Assembly (NCBI GenBank): GCA_041399065.1
Contig: JAWKTN010000002.1
Coordinates: 1,054,001-1,118,000, forward strand
DNA from: JAGQPD01 sp020426865
Lineage (GTDB): Bacteria > Planctomycetota > Planctomycetia > Pirellulales > Pirellulaceae
Direction of reading: 5' to 3'
DNA: 64,000 nucleotides
Shown piece by piece: positions 1-8,233 of the stretch. The notes under the pieces are model-generated. The model was not told the origin of the DNA, ran no database searches, and saw only the letters and a program-made list of their open reading frames with translations. The first letter of the stretch is position 1; each line of letters begins with the position of its first letter. A program made the position numbers and the translations under genes.

Positions 1-55
1 CGAGCGGATCGCCGATCATCTTCAATCGTTAGGGTATAAAGTACGGCGTGGCTAA
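1..55 (+). CDS. 3' end of an unidentified CDS (partial)
   Basis: An open frame enters from the left edge and reads ERIADHLQSLGYKVRRG before a TAA at 53-55. The composition (LGYKV followed by basic residues) is plausible for a protein C-terminus, and the gene would converge with the sulfur operon that ends at 95. Too little is visible to name a family. Confidence 0.35.
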   Translation, partial: ERIADHLQSLGYKVRRG

Positions 56-94
56 TCCAATTCGGCGCTGAATCTCGCAAGCGTCGTGCTCGGA

Positions 95-598
95 TCAGTG
101 TGGTAACCTCGGTTTCAGTGCCGCGTACGTAAACATGCCAGTCATCGCGCCGACCAGTGTAACAACGGCCATCCATTGCCCGGAACCGATCTGGGCAAAA
201 ATCGGGCCCGGACACGCGCCAGTCATTGCCCACCCGGCGCCAAACAACATCCCGCCAATGATCACACCTTTGTGGTAGGGCTTGGGCCTGTAAACGATCG
301 GCTCGCCACTGACCGTCTTGATTCCCAGTTGCTTGATCACGAACATGGAAATCATCGCCACCACGATCGCAATGCTGATGATGAGGTACATGCGAGCCTC
401 CCGAAACAAGAACATATCGTGAATGCGATTCCAATGTGCAACTTCGGATTTCACGAATAAAATGCCCAGGTACACACCGATCAACAGCACGCACGCGTAA
501 CCGAATGGGGACATTCCCGGCGTTTTTTTCGCGTCTGCCGGCGCTGCACTGGACAGTTTTGACTCGCTGGTTTTGTCTGGGGTGGATGCCGAGTTCAT
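95..598 (-). CDS. YeeE/YedE (DUF6691-type) sulfur transporter half
   Basis: Integral membrane protein of 167 residues, last gene of the leftward sulfur operon. A hydrophilic N-terminus of about 30 residues precedes four hydrophobic segments. The motif GWAMTGACPGP with Cys129 matches the conserved Cys loop of YeeE/YedE proteins, which import thiosulfate or related sulfur compounds through conserved cysteines. It is about half the length of E. coli YeeE, and the next upstream gene (704-1186) is the other half, so the two probably pair in the membrane. Family assignment is firm; the substrate is inferred from the neighbours. Confidence 0.86.
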   Translation of the reverse strand: MNSASTPDKTSESKLSSAAPADAKKTPGMSPFGYACVLLIGVYLGILFVKSEVAHWNRIHDMFLFREARMYLIISIAIVVAMISMFVIKQLGIKTVSGEPIVYRPKPYHKGVIIGGMLFGAGWAMTGACPGPIFAQIGSGQWMAVVTLVGAMTGMFTYAALKPRLPH

Positions 599-703
599 AC
601 TCTAACCTTGCGTATCGTTGTTATAACGCTTTCGCGTCGCTCTGGCTTCGCTCTCACTTGGTGGACAGGGGTGTCGCCCTAGGTCACATCTCGGTTTTGG
701 AAT

Positions 704-1186
704 TCAGAAGAGCAGCCAGCCTAATCCCCATGTCACTGCCAAACCGCCAGCGAAAAAACAGACGGTTGCCAGCAGGCTAGGCCAATTGATGTTGGCGATA
801 CCAGTGAGGGAATGCCCCGATGTACACCCACCTGCATACCGAGTCCCAAAGCCAATCAAAAACCCTCCCACCAGCAATTTAATGGCCCCGGTTACCGAAT
901 AGAATTGCGGTGGCAACAACTCCACGGGCGATGACGACAACCAGTGCGTGGCGATCCAAGCTCCAATGCTTATCCCCACAACAAACACGATCGTCCACAT
1001 ATTCTCCTGACGATCGTGCTTGCGCAAGTAATCAAGCTTGCTGTTCGGAAAGCACATCGCGCCAGCTTGCTGCAAACTGGTCGAGATGCCGAAGGCCTTA
1101 CCGGCGAGTAGATACAATGCCGGCACAGTCAATCCGATCAAGATCCCTGCCCCCCACCACGACCACGGCTGTGTCATCCACTCCAT
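704..1186 (-). CDS. YeeE/YedE family sulfur transporter half
   Basis: Membrane protein of 160 residues with about four hydrophobic segments. GTRYAGGCTSGH (Cys121) is the signature loop of the YeeE/YedE family, and a second motif, GAMCFPNS (Cys45), carries another cysteine. Together with the 95-598 gene it makes a split YeeE pair, a common arrangement next to persulfide dioxygenase and rhodanese genes. It lies 105 bp from its partner and 89 bp from the persulfide-dioxygenase gene in the same orientation, so co-transcription is likely. Confidence 0.87.
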   Translation of the reverse strand: MEWMTQPWSWWGAGILIGLTVPALYLLAGKAFGISTSLQQAGAMCFPNSKLDYLRKHDRQENMWTIVFVVGISIGAWIATHWLSSSPVELLPPQFYSVTGAIKLLVGGFLIGFGTRYAGGCTSGHSLTGIANINWPSLLATVCFFAGGLAVTWGLGWLLF

Positions 1187-1275
1187 AGGCTAACATCCCC
1201 ACTAAGACCAACATCAGCATCCAATCGTGCATGACGATTGACGACGCACCTTGCCGGCGTCAACAAGCAATTTAT

Positions 1276-2724
1276 TTACGAACACTGCGCCGTTGCCGCT
1301 TGGCAAGTGGCAGTGACTTCCTCGTCCATCGCAACCGGCAAGCCAGCATCGACCCATGCAGCAAAACCACCGGCGAGATTGATCACCTCTTTGCCGGCCG
1401 CTTGCAGTACGCTGGCGGCAATCGCCGATCGTGCGGCACTCTGACATTGTACGACGATGGGCTTTGAGTCGTCCAGTTCTTCCAGCTGTTGCGGTAATCT
1501 TCCCAGGAAGCGGTGCTCGGCTTCCGGGATATGAGCGACGTGCCATTCGGCGTCGGACCTTACATCGACAAGCGTCACCTGTCCGTCACTGATGCGCTGT
1601 GCCAGTTGGTCAGCGGCGATGCTTTGGTATAGCTGCGTTGCCAACCCGGCTTTGTGTACGTCTGTCGTCCGAAAGTACCCCGCGATGTGCTCGACACCGA
1701 TCTTTCGCAGTACTCGCAACGCTTCGGGAAACTGTTCGTACTGACCAATCAGGTACAATGGCCGGTCGTAGTCAACCAGCCATCCCGCCCAACCGGCCAG
1801 CATGCCGGTTGGGATGTTGATCGTTCCCGGGACGTGTCCGGCTGCGAACGCGTCCGCTGTCGAAAGATCGATGACCGTGCCATTCTCTAAGGCCGAGTCC
1901 AGTTGATTGGTGGTCAGTAGTCTCGGCAAGGACTCTTCTCCAAGCACAATCGGCCCCTCTTTGTTGACACGCTTCATCACGGCGAAGTACTTGGGGGCCT
2001 CAGGTTGGTCCGCCAGAATGTACCGCACGAATTCGTCCTCGTCGGCAAGCTGCAGTGCTGGATTGAACAATTTCTCATAACCAACGGTCGATGAGGGGAT
2101 CGCACCTAGCCCTTTGCCGCATGCACTTCCCGCGCCATGTGCCGGCCAGACTTGCAAATAATCTGGCAGTTGCTTGAAACGTGCGATGGATCGGTACAAT
2201 GCCCGCGCACCCGGCTCAGCCGTGTCCTTGATCCCTGCCGCTTGTTCCAACAAATCCGGCCGCCCAATCGAACCGACAAAAACGAAGTCACCGGTAAATA
2301 TTCCCATCGGTTTATCGGCACCACCCCCTTGATCGGTCAGCACAAACGATATGCTCTCCGGTGTGTGTCCCGGCGTGTGCAGGACCTCGAACTTGATATT
2401 CCCCAACATAAACGTGTCGCCGTCCTTCAAAAGATGCGACTCGTATTGATTGGCGTACTGGTATTTCCACTCCGCGGGTCCCTCATCAGAAAGATGCAGT
2501 TTCGCTCCCACACGGTCGGCCAGTTCGCGAGCACCCGACACATAGTCGGCGTGAATATGTGTTTCTGCCACAGCCACCAACTTCAGGCCCTCACGTTCCG
2601 CCGCCTCCAGGTACTGGCTGACATCCCGACCCGGATCAACCACTAGCGCCACCTTCGCGCGCTGGCAGCCAACCAGGTATGACGCGTGCGCCAGCTTCAT
2701 GTCATAAAAATATTTGAGCAACAT
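1276..2724 (-). CDS. CstB-like persulfide dioxygenase-rhodanese fusion
   Basis: Protein of 482 residues with three domains. Residues ~1-245 are a metallo-beta-lactamase fold of the ETHE1/persulfide dioxygenase type: THIHADYVSG (His56, His58, Asp60), HTPGHTPES, and GDFVFVGSIGRPDL. Residues ~265-360 are a rhodanese fold lacking a catalytic Cys (LIGQYEQ where the Cys loop should be). Residues ~370-470 are a second rhodanese domain with the active loop CQSAARS (Cys427). This order, with an inactive middle rhodanese, is that of staphylococcal CstB, which oxidises persulfides and forms thiosulfate. It is cytoplasmic. Neighbours TauE, YeeE and a single-domain rhodanese support sulfide or persulfide detoxification. 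Reaction inferred from family. Confidence 0.88.
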   Translation of the reverse strand: MLLKYFYDMKLAHASYLVGCQRAKVALVVDPGRDVSQYLEAAEREGLKLVAVAETHIHADYVSGARELADRVGAKLHLSDEGPAEWKYQYANQYESHLLKDGDTFMLGNIKFEVLHTPGHTPESISFVLTDQGGGADKPMGIFTGDFVFVGSIGRPDLLEQAAGIKDTAEPGARALYRSIARFKQLPDYLQVWPAHGAGSACGKGLGAIPSSTVGYEKLFNPALQLADEDEFVRYILADQPEAPKYFAVMKRVNKEGPIVLGEESLPRLLTTNQLDSALENGTVIDLSTADAFAAGHVPGTINIPTGMLAGWAGWLVDYDRPLYLIGQYEQFPEALRVLRKIGVEHIAGYFRTTDVHKAGLATQLYQSIAADQLAQRISDGQVTLVDVRSDAEWHVAHIPEAEHRFLGRLPQQLEELDDSKPIVVQCQSAARSAIAASVLQAAGKEVINLAGGFAAWVDAGLPVAMDEEVTATCQAATAQCS

Positions 2725-2736
2725 GTGCCTCTCCTG

Positions 2737-3615
2737 TCAGTTACTAGTACTCGCTGCAAATTCTTCACTCACTACGCCCACGGTCAGACGAGAATCTTGA
2801 ACCACTTGCTGAGTGTCCGGTCGCGAAGGACGAACGAGTTTGCTCCCTTCGAGCAGAATCACATATCCTCCCAACACCACCAGGAATCCAGCAAAGACAC
2901 GTTTCAACATTTCTTGGTTTAGTCGCGCATTAATGGATCGACCAATGACACTGCCAATCGCACCGACCCCAACGAACAACACGATCGTTCCCACGTCGAC
3001 AGACGATTGACGCGACAGCAAGTAATGTTCGTACTTGGCAAACCCCACCGCCGCATTGATGGCAATGATCACCAGGCTTGTACCTATCGCTTTTCGCATT
3101 GGCATTCTAGCCAGCAACACCAGGGCCGGAACGATGAGAAACCCGCCACCCACACCAACAAATCCCGTGATCGCACCGACGATGGTTCCTTCCAGCACAA
3201 TCTTCCATAGGACGGCCTGGTGCGCGTCGTTCATCGTCTCAGTTAATTCATCGCCCGGGGGCCTCCGCAACATCATGGCGGCCACCCCTAACATGACACC
3301 GCCGAAGACGGCCAACTGCAGGGAATCCGCCGCCACGCCCCCTAGCCAAGCACCTGCCAACATGCCGACCATCGCCGGAACGCCAAAACTCCACACACTA
3401 CGCCAGTCCACCTGGTGAGACCGTGCATAGGGCACCGCGGCAGCAAGCGAAATCAATCCGACGATAGCCATTGATTCGGCAATCGACTCCTTCGCGCCAT
3501 GCCCCACCACATATACAAGCACCGGTACCGTGATTGCCGACCCACCCGAGCCAAGCATCCCCAGCGTGAGACCAATAACCAACGCACCGATTAGCTCAAG
3601 CGCCATGAGATCCAC
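2737..3615 (-). CDS. TauE/SafE family sulfite/organosulfonate exporter
   Basis: A 292-residue inner-membrane protein with about eight hydrophobic segments in two similar halves. The N-terminal GALVIGLTLGMLGSGGSAITVP and the mid-protein GTIVGAITGFVGVGGGFLIVPAL are the duplicated glycine-rich TauE motifs. Members export sulfite, sulfonates or related anions. Its ATG abuts the stop of the upstream rhodanese gene (3615/3616) and it ends 12 bp before the CstB-like gene, so the three are tightly coupled. Export of sulfite or thiosulfate produced by the dioxygenase is the likely role here. Confidence 0.9.
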   Translation of the reverse strand: MDLMALELIGALVIGLTLGMLGSGGSAITVPVLVYVVGHGAKESIAESMAIVGLISLAAAVPYARSHQVDWRSVWSFGVPAMVGMLAGAWLGGVAADSLQLAVFGGVMLGVAAMMLRRPPGDELTETMNDAHQAVLWKIVLEGTIVGAITGFVGVGGGFLIVPALVLLARMPMRKAIGTSLVIIAINAAVGFAKYEHYLLSRQSSVDVGTIVLFVGVGAIGSVIGRSINARLNQEMLKRVFAGFLVVLGGYVILLEGSKLVRPSRPDTQQVVQDSRLTVGVVSEEFAASTSN

Positions 3616-4179
3616 CTACCTGCTGGCACAACAGCTTGCGCCACTGTTTTCGATTTTGTTCCACGGCATACGTGCCAACAGCAACGCCATTCCACACCAC
3701 TCAGTAAGTCCTGCAAACGCCACACCAGCACCCACGAAAGCCGACAGTCCCGCCCAATAAGGACTTGAAATCATTGCCAATAGGCTGCTCAGTAGTACCA
3801 GTCCTCCTGCCGCAATTCGCACCTGACGCTCCAATGAGATCGCTTCCTTCCCACGAACGACCGGCAAACCAGCCGCATCCCATGCCAGCGTTCCGCCTTC
3901 GACGTTGATCACATTTGTGTATCCCGCGTCCCAGAATCTGCGGCACGCCTGCATTCCGCGGGCACCCGACTTACAGATCACATACAACGGTTTTGCGGCC
4001 GATCCGTTTCGCTGCCTCATGATGGCGTGCGGCTCCAATTCATCCAGCGGAACGTTCCGGGCACATACCGCATGCACTTCGCGAAACTCAACCGGCGTCC
4101 GCACGTCCAGTAATTCCACTTCCTGTTGGCAGGCCAGTGCGCCTAACTTCTCGACCGTCACAACACTTACTCCTGACAT
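3616..4179 (-). CDS. Rhodanese-DUF2892 membrane sulfurtransferase (YgaP-like)
   Basis: 187 residues. An N-terminal rhodanese domain (about 5-110) carries the active loop CKSGARG with Cys69. The C-terminal part (about 120-175) has two hydrophobic segments of the DUF2892 type, as in YgaP, which would place the rhodanese at the inner face of the membrane. The C-terminus ends CCASR. It is the first gene of the leftward operon and its ATG lies 28 bp downstream of the palindrome at 4208-4227. A sulfane-sulfur carrier role is inferred from the family. Confidence 0.88.
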   Translation of the reverse strand: MSGVSVVTVEKLGALACQQEVELLDVRTPVEFREVHAVCARNVPLDELEPHAIMRQRNGSAAKPLYVICKSGARGMQACRRFWDAGYTNVINVEGGTLAWDAAGLPVVRGKEAISLERQVRIAAGGLVLLSSLLAMISSPYWAGLSAFVGAGVAFAGLTEWCGMALLLARMPWNKIENSGASCCASR

Positions 4180-4207
4180 CGAACCTCCTCCGGATTATTA
4201 TTTCTAT

Positions 4208-4227
4208 ATATCGCGATGTTACGATAT
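4208..4227. promoter_or_regulatory. ArsR-type operator of the sulfur operon
   Basis: Perfect 6-bp arms ATATCG and CGATAT separated by exactly 8 bp, centred about 38 bp upstream of the rhodanese ATG. The same arms and spacer recur at 4720-4739 in front of arsR. Two identical arm/spacer pairs flanking one repressor gene are strong evidence for its operator. The surroundings are AT-rich (TATATA at 4205-4210), suiting a promoter. Confidence 0.75.
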
Positions 4228-4264
4228 AACAAACCAAATAAGAAAGAACTGTGACGCACAACGA

Positions 4265-4308
4265 CTGCGAATTGGGCCGACTGCGAATTGGGGTGGCTGC
4301 GAATTGGG
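4265..4308. repeat. Three tandem copies of a 16-bp unit
   Basis: The 12-mer CTGCGAATTGGG occurs at 4265-4276, 4281-4292 and 4297-4308, a period of 16 bp. The array ends 3 bp from the arsR stop codon, between arsR and the sulfur operon promoter. Function unknown; slippage-generated repeat or spacer. Confidence 0.85.
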
Positions 4309-4311
4309 CTC

Positions 4312-4698
4312 TTACAAGAACCGAGCTTCCACGCATTTCATGATGCTCTGCAGGTGCGGTTCGGCGACTTCGTAGTAGACCTTTCGGCCCTCACGCTGGC
4401 TGGTGAAAAATCCACAGCGTTGCATCAGCCGCAGGTGTTCGGACGCCACGTTATCCGGGACGCCGCAGTCCTCCGCCAGTTCGCCAACCGTATAGCGCCC
4501 GCTGAGCAGTAGCTGGACCATTCGCAGTCGCACCGGGTGAGCCAGCGTCCGCAGGCATTCGGCCGCTTCGCCGAAAGACCGCGGATCCCCTGCCGGCTTG
4601 CCGCTCGACTTGGCCTCGCGCGCTGCCCGTTTCGGCTGTGGTTTCCGAGTTCCTGAATTCGATTTTGCCATTTCTACCACATTTGCCGCTGCCATCAC
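4312..4698 (-). CDS. ArsR-family repressor, probably persulfide-responsive
   Basis: 128 residues. A basic tail (about 11-35) is followed by an ArsR winged helix: LAHPVRLRMVQLLLSG, TVGELAEDCGVPDNVASEHLRLMQRCGFF and the wing REGRKVYYEV. Cysteines lie at 48, 78, 95 and 122. In SqrR/BigR homologues two cysteines in the first and last helices form a polysulfide bridge, and Cys48/Cys122 would be the analogous pair (inference). It sits directly upstream of the sulfur operon, same strand. Identical palindromes in front of arsR and of the operon imply autoregulation and control of the operon. Confidence 0.87.
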   Translation of the reverse strand: MMAAANVVEMAKSNSGTRKPQPKRAAREAKSSGKPAGDPRSFGEAAECLRTLAHPVRLRMVQLLLSGRYTVGELAEDCGVPDNVASEHLRLMQRCGFFTSQREGRKVYYEVAEPHLQSIMKCVEARFL

Positions 4699-4719
4699 CC
4701 GCTCTTCTTCCCCGACTTT

Positions 4720-4739
4720 ATATCGAATAATCGCGATAT
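4720..4739. promoter_or_regulatory. ArsR-type operator upstream of arsR
   Basis: ATATCG-N8-CGATAT, identical in arms and spacing to the site at 4208-4227, ending 22 bp upstream of the arsR ATG (4698). It would allow the repressor to control its own gene. Confidence 0.75.
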
Positions 4740-5016
4740 GTCAATGAGTTTTTCCCGACAATTTATCGACGCGTTGGAACGTTCGATCCTTACCTCGTCC
4801 CAAGAAACAATGGCACTTTTCCCGTGGCACGGCTTTGGCGAATACTATGCGGTTCGAGGCATCCGCCTGGGTGGATGTCGCACCTCCGTATTATGCCGTT
4901 AGCGAGAAGACTCGCCAGCGCCCATCCATTGATCGAGCGAGCGAACTGTTGCTCGATCGATGGCGACCCCTTGCGGATGGAACGCGACGACGAAACGCAC
5001 ATTGCATACCTGATTC
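4740..5016. other. Decayed intergenic stretch with hairpin
   Basis: No credible gene. It contains one copy of the dispersed AATAC-type motif (4841-4862, reverse orientation) and an inverted repeat with 13-bp arms (4926-4938 and 4951-4963, one mismatch, 12-bp loop, core GATCGAGC/GCTCGATC). Together with the truncated gene next to it this looks like a deletion scar. Confidence 0.5.
4841..4862 (-). repeat. Dispersed AATAC-type motif, copy 1
   Basis: Read on the minus strand this is ATGCCTCGAACC, five variable bases (GCATA), then GTATT. It shares CCTCGAACCGCATAGTATT with the copy at 62896-62918. It lies in non-coding DNA. Confidence 0.6.
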
Positions 5017-5361
5017 CTATTGTGTTTCGCTCGTGCCCACCAACGCTGTTCGCGATAGATCTGCAAGCAGTCGTTTGCCGTCGGGGATTTCGTATTTGAC
5101 AGGCGGTTCGTCCATAAGCTGGAGGCCATCTTGTTGGAGTTTGGCCAGCCACTTCGGCGCAGTCTTGCCAGATTCGCACAGCGCGCGGAGCTCCTGAAAC
5201 GACGTGGCCGTGACCATCAACCGCGGATGCTCTGGCCGTAATGTATCTAGCACGCTTCCGCGATCGGGCAGTTGGATCTCTTCACCAGCCGCGACAAACG
5301 CGATGATCTGCAGTGGTACGATCAATACCAGCGGGGGACACCAGTTTTTCAATACCATCAT
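5017..5361 (-). pseudogene. Truncated heparinase II/III-like gene (5' remnant)
   Basis: The start at 5361 gives MMVLKNW followed by a hydrophobic signal peptide ending near AGEE. Then come HPRLMVTATSFQELRALCES and PPVKYEIPDGKRLLA..SRTAL, which resemble the first ~110 residues of heparinase/alginate-lyase-type secreted polysaccharide lyases. The frame then runs into unrelated residues and stops at 5017, so about five sixths of the usual 600-700 residues are absent and no catalytic region remains. GAGG upstream of 5361 is a possible ribosome site. A remnant is more likely than a small functional protein. Confidence 0.6.
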
Positions 5362-5448
5362 GGGATTACCTCGGAGAGATGCATGGATGGTTGACGCTCG
5401 CGAACAGGCGTTGCAGATTTCAATCCAAAACATGGCAGGCTGCGGCCG

Positions 5449-8022
5449 CTACTTCCGAATTACCGATGTCAGGCCACCGGAGATCAAGGTGGTAACATTT
5501 GTCATAGCGATGGGGAGCGAAAGGCCGCCGGGAGCCGCCACGTACTTGGCATCCCATACGGGATCGAATTTCTCTTTGTACTGCCGCAATCCTTGGAAGT
5601 TATAAAAATTCTCCCCGTGACGATAAGCTAACGATGCCAATTGGTTCCACATTGGCCCGCGCGGTTGAGATTCGATGCCAGAGAGTGGCGCCATACCAAG
5701 ATTGAACCACCGAAAGCCTTGCTCCTTACCCCACAACATCAAACAGACGAACAGAAATTCCATGACACTCGGTGGTGCGTGTTCCAAGTATCGCATCAAG
5801 TCCAACGATAGCTCTTCATGATCGGCACTCAGCCACAAGTTGGCGAACGCAACAATTTGCCCTTCTTGTCGTACCACCGCAACAGGTGACATGGCAATGT
5901 AATCGGGATGAAAGAACCCCAGGGAAAATCCCTTTTCGGCTGACTGTTTGTGTAACAGCCACGAGTCTGAAATATGCTTGAGCACGGAAAGCAACTCGGT
6001 GTCGATCGGTGGCTGCAAGATTTCATACGTGCAACCCAGTTCGGCTAATTGCCGATGCGTGCGGCGAAGGTTCTTGCGGCCCGCTCCTTCCAAACCGAAT
6101 TCAGCCAGCGGCACACGAGCTTCCTCGCCGATCTTCAGCAATGCCAACCCCATCTCGACGTACATCGAGATGTTCTCTTCGTCGACTTGGTAGAAGACCG
6201 ATAACCGACCATTCACGTCGCAGCGTTCCCGGAATTCCCATGCCAAGTCGAGGGCAACCTTGCGTTCGGCAATCGGGTCCCCCATGGCAATCCAACTACG
6301 ACCGGACTCGCCGTACATGATAAAGCCCGTGCGATTGTCATCGAACAAGAAGTACTTGTCGCCGATTAGTGCCAAATGACTGGAAGCGCGGCGAGACTGT
6401 TGCACCAGGCGGTGGATATCGCTCCAATCACGCCGCTCGGGGACTTCTGGTGCATATCCTTTGGCACGCATCATCCGCAAGGACAAGGCAAACAATCCCA
6501 GAATCAGCGCGCCGGCCAGCGCCCGCATCGAACGGGGTGCGTCGTGCGAGAACTCGAATTTCCACCATAACTCGTGCGAATACTCGACGTGTTTGTAAGC
6601 AAATGACATCAGCCAGAATGTGCACACCAGTACCCCGGCTACTGCCATGATCCAACGGGGCGTGAATCGCTCCGTAAGCAAGGCACCCTTGCGAAAGAAC
6701 TCGCGCCGACACGGCACAAACGCTGCCAACATCGCCGCCAAAAAAAGCGATTCTTCCCAGTCCAATGCCTTGACCAACGAAGCCACAATCCCCATGCTCA
6801 GCATGACTACCGTGAAATAGTAAGCGATCTCGATGCGGCGTTGGATACCCCGAGCTAGTACCAGCAGCATCATCCCCACGATACTACTGGCGAAATGTGA
6901 TAATTCAATTAGCGGCAACGGAAGAAAGCGGCGCAGCCAGTTCATGCGGCCGGAGTCGATGGGCGTGGCCCCCGAAAACAATAACATGGCACCAGCAATA
7001 AAAATCGTCAAAGCCATGATGCGCGGCACCACCGACGGTGCCCACTTGCCCAAGTACCCCAGTCCCTTGCGCGCCGTCTCGCCGTGCTGTGATAGCTCGT
7101 GCCCGGCCAACAGCACCGACCCGAGCGCTAATGGCGCCAAGTAGTAGATCGTGCGGAAGGCCAACAACGAACCAACAACCGCTTCGGGCTCCGAAGGCTT
7201 GAGCAAGGTCAGAATCATCAATTCCAGAATTCCGACACCACCTGGCACTTGCGTCATGAGCACGCTGACAAGCGTCAACAAATAGACAGCCAAGAACTGC
7301 CAATAACTGACCGATACCGATGACGGCAGCAACAGATAGAGAATAGCCGAAGCGGTCAGCAGATCGCACGATGCAACGGCAATCTGTGCCGCTCCCATAG
7401 AAAGTCTAGGGGGCGAAAACTCCCACCGCCACAGCTTGATCGATTTGTGCGTCGCAGCGCAGACGGCGAGATACGCGACAGCCAAAACTGCCAGTGCATA
7501 TCCCAGCGGAACGGTATTTGGAAACGGTAACGGTAAATTTGGCGGGATCGGAAGCGGTTCCCAAAGGAATGCAAAGCCCGCCAGCGCGAATAACCCTACC
7601 CAGAACGTGACTCCCAACATCAATACGAGCTTCACCACATCAACGGCGGACAGCCCCCACGATGAATAGAGCCGATAGCGGATCGTCGAACCACCGAAGA
7701 GCGTCCCCAAGTTATGTCCGACGGCATATCCCAAGAACGACCCAAACGCTATTTTGGCGAGATTCAATCGATGGCCAAGATAACGCAACCCTAAAATGTC
7801 GTATCCCATCAGGATGATGTAATTCACGACTGTCAGTCCGGCCGCCTGGTAGACGCGGCTTAGCGGAATGCGTCCCAGCGCGTCGCGGAAGTCACTCAGT
7901 TGATAGTGCCTAAGCTCGCCGTGCAGCAGCCACAACGAACCGCCAAGCAACGCCAGGATCAAGAGCGGACCGATGATCGTGCGCAGACGACTTTTGGCTG
8001 CCGAGGGATCAGATATTCTCAC
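5449..8022 (-). CDS. mprF: MprF-type phosphatidylglycerol lysyltransferase/flippase
   Basis: 857 residues, the normal MprF length. The N-terminal two thirds has about 12-14 hydrophobic segments, starting with the UPF0104-like flippase half (LGTLFGGSTIRYRLYSSWGLS, QVPGGVGILELMIL). From about residue 530 a soluble DUF2156 GNAT-like domain follows: RRASSHLALIGDKYFLFDDN, YGESGRSWIAMGDPI, GRKNLRRTHRQL, GFSLGFFHPDY, SVMEFLFVCLMLWGK, WFNLGMAPLSG. The family transfers an aminoacyl group from tRNA to phosphatidylglycerol and flips the product, lowering surface charge and giving resistance to cationic peptides. The amino acid used cannot be told from sequence. Divergent from the next gene. Confidence 0.92.
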   Translation of the reverse strand: MRISDPSAAKSRLRTIIGPLLILALLGGSLWLLHGELRHYQLSDFRDALGRIPLSRVYQAAGLTVVNYIILMGYDILGLRYLGHRLNLAKIAFGSFLGYAVGHNLGTLFGGSTIRYRLYSSWGLSAVDVVKLVLMLGVTFWVGLFALAGFAFLWEPLPIPPNLPLPFPNTVPLGYALAVLAVAYLAVCAATHKSIKLWRWEFSPPRLSMGAAQIAVASCDLLTASAILYLLLPSSVSVSYWQFLAVYLLTLVSVLMTQVPGGVGILELMILTLLKPSEPEAVVGSLLAFRTIYYLAPLALGSVLLAGHELSQHGETARKGLGYLGKWAPSVVPRIMALTIFIAGAMLLFSGATPIDSGRMNWLRRFLPLPLIELSHFASSIVGMMLLVLARGIQRRIEIAYYFTVVMLSMGIVASLVKALDWEESLFLAAMLAAFVPCRREFFRKGALLTERFTPRWIMAVAGVLVCTFWLMSFAYKHVEYSHELWWKFEFSHDAPRSMRALAGALILGLFALSLRMMRAKGYAPEVPERRDWSDIHRLVQQSRRASSHLALIGDKYFLFDDNRTGFIMYGESGRSWIAMGDPIAERKVALDLAWEFRERCDVNGRLSVFYQVDEENISMYVEMGLALLKIGEEARVPLAEFGLEGAGRKNLRRTHRQLAELGCTYEILQPPIDTELLSVLKHISDSWLLHKQSAEKGFSLGFFHPDYIAMSPVAVVRQEGQIVAFANLWLSADHEELSLDLMRYLEHAPPSVMEFLFVCLMLWGKEQGFRWFNLGMAPLSGIESQPRGPMWNQLASLAYRHGENFYNFQGLRQYKEKFDPVWDAKYVAAPGGLSLPIAMTNVTTLISGGLTSVIRK

Positions 8023-8233
8023 TTCCGCCTTACTTACGTAGTATGTCGTTGATAAGTACCGCTTTGTATCGGCCCAATTCTAATAGGAACGCGGCCCAGC
8101 GGACATCGCAGGTGATGGCATTCCATCGCAAACAATATAAGAAAAATCTGCTACCGCGGACCCTTGCCCGACGTTGAAGTTGCAGAGAGAATACCGCAGT
8201 CCTCCCCCCGGAATTCACCCAGCGAACGACCGT

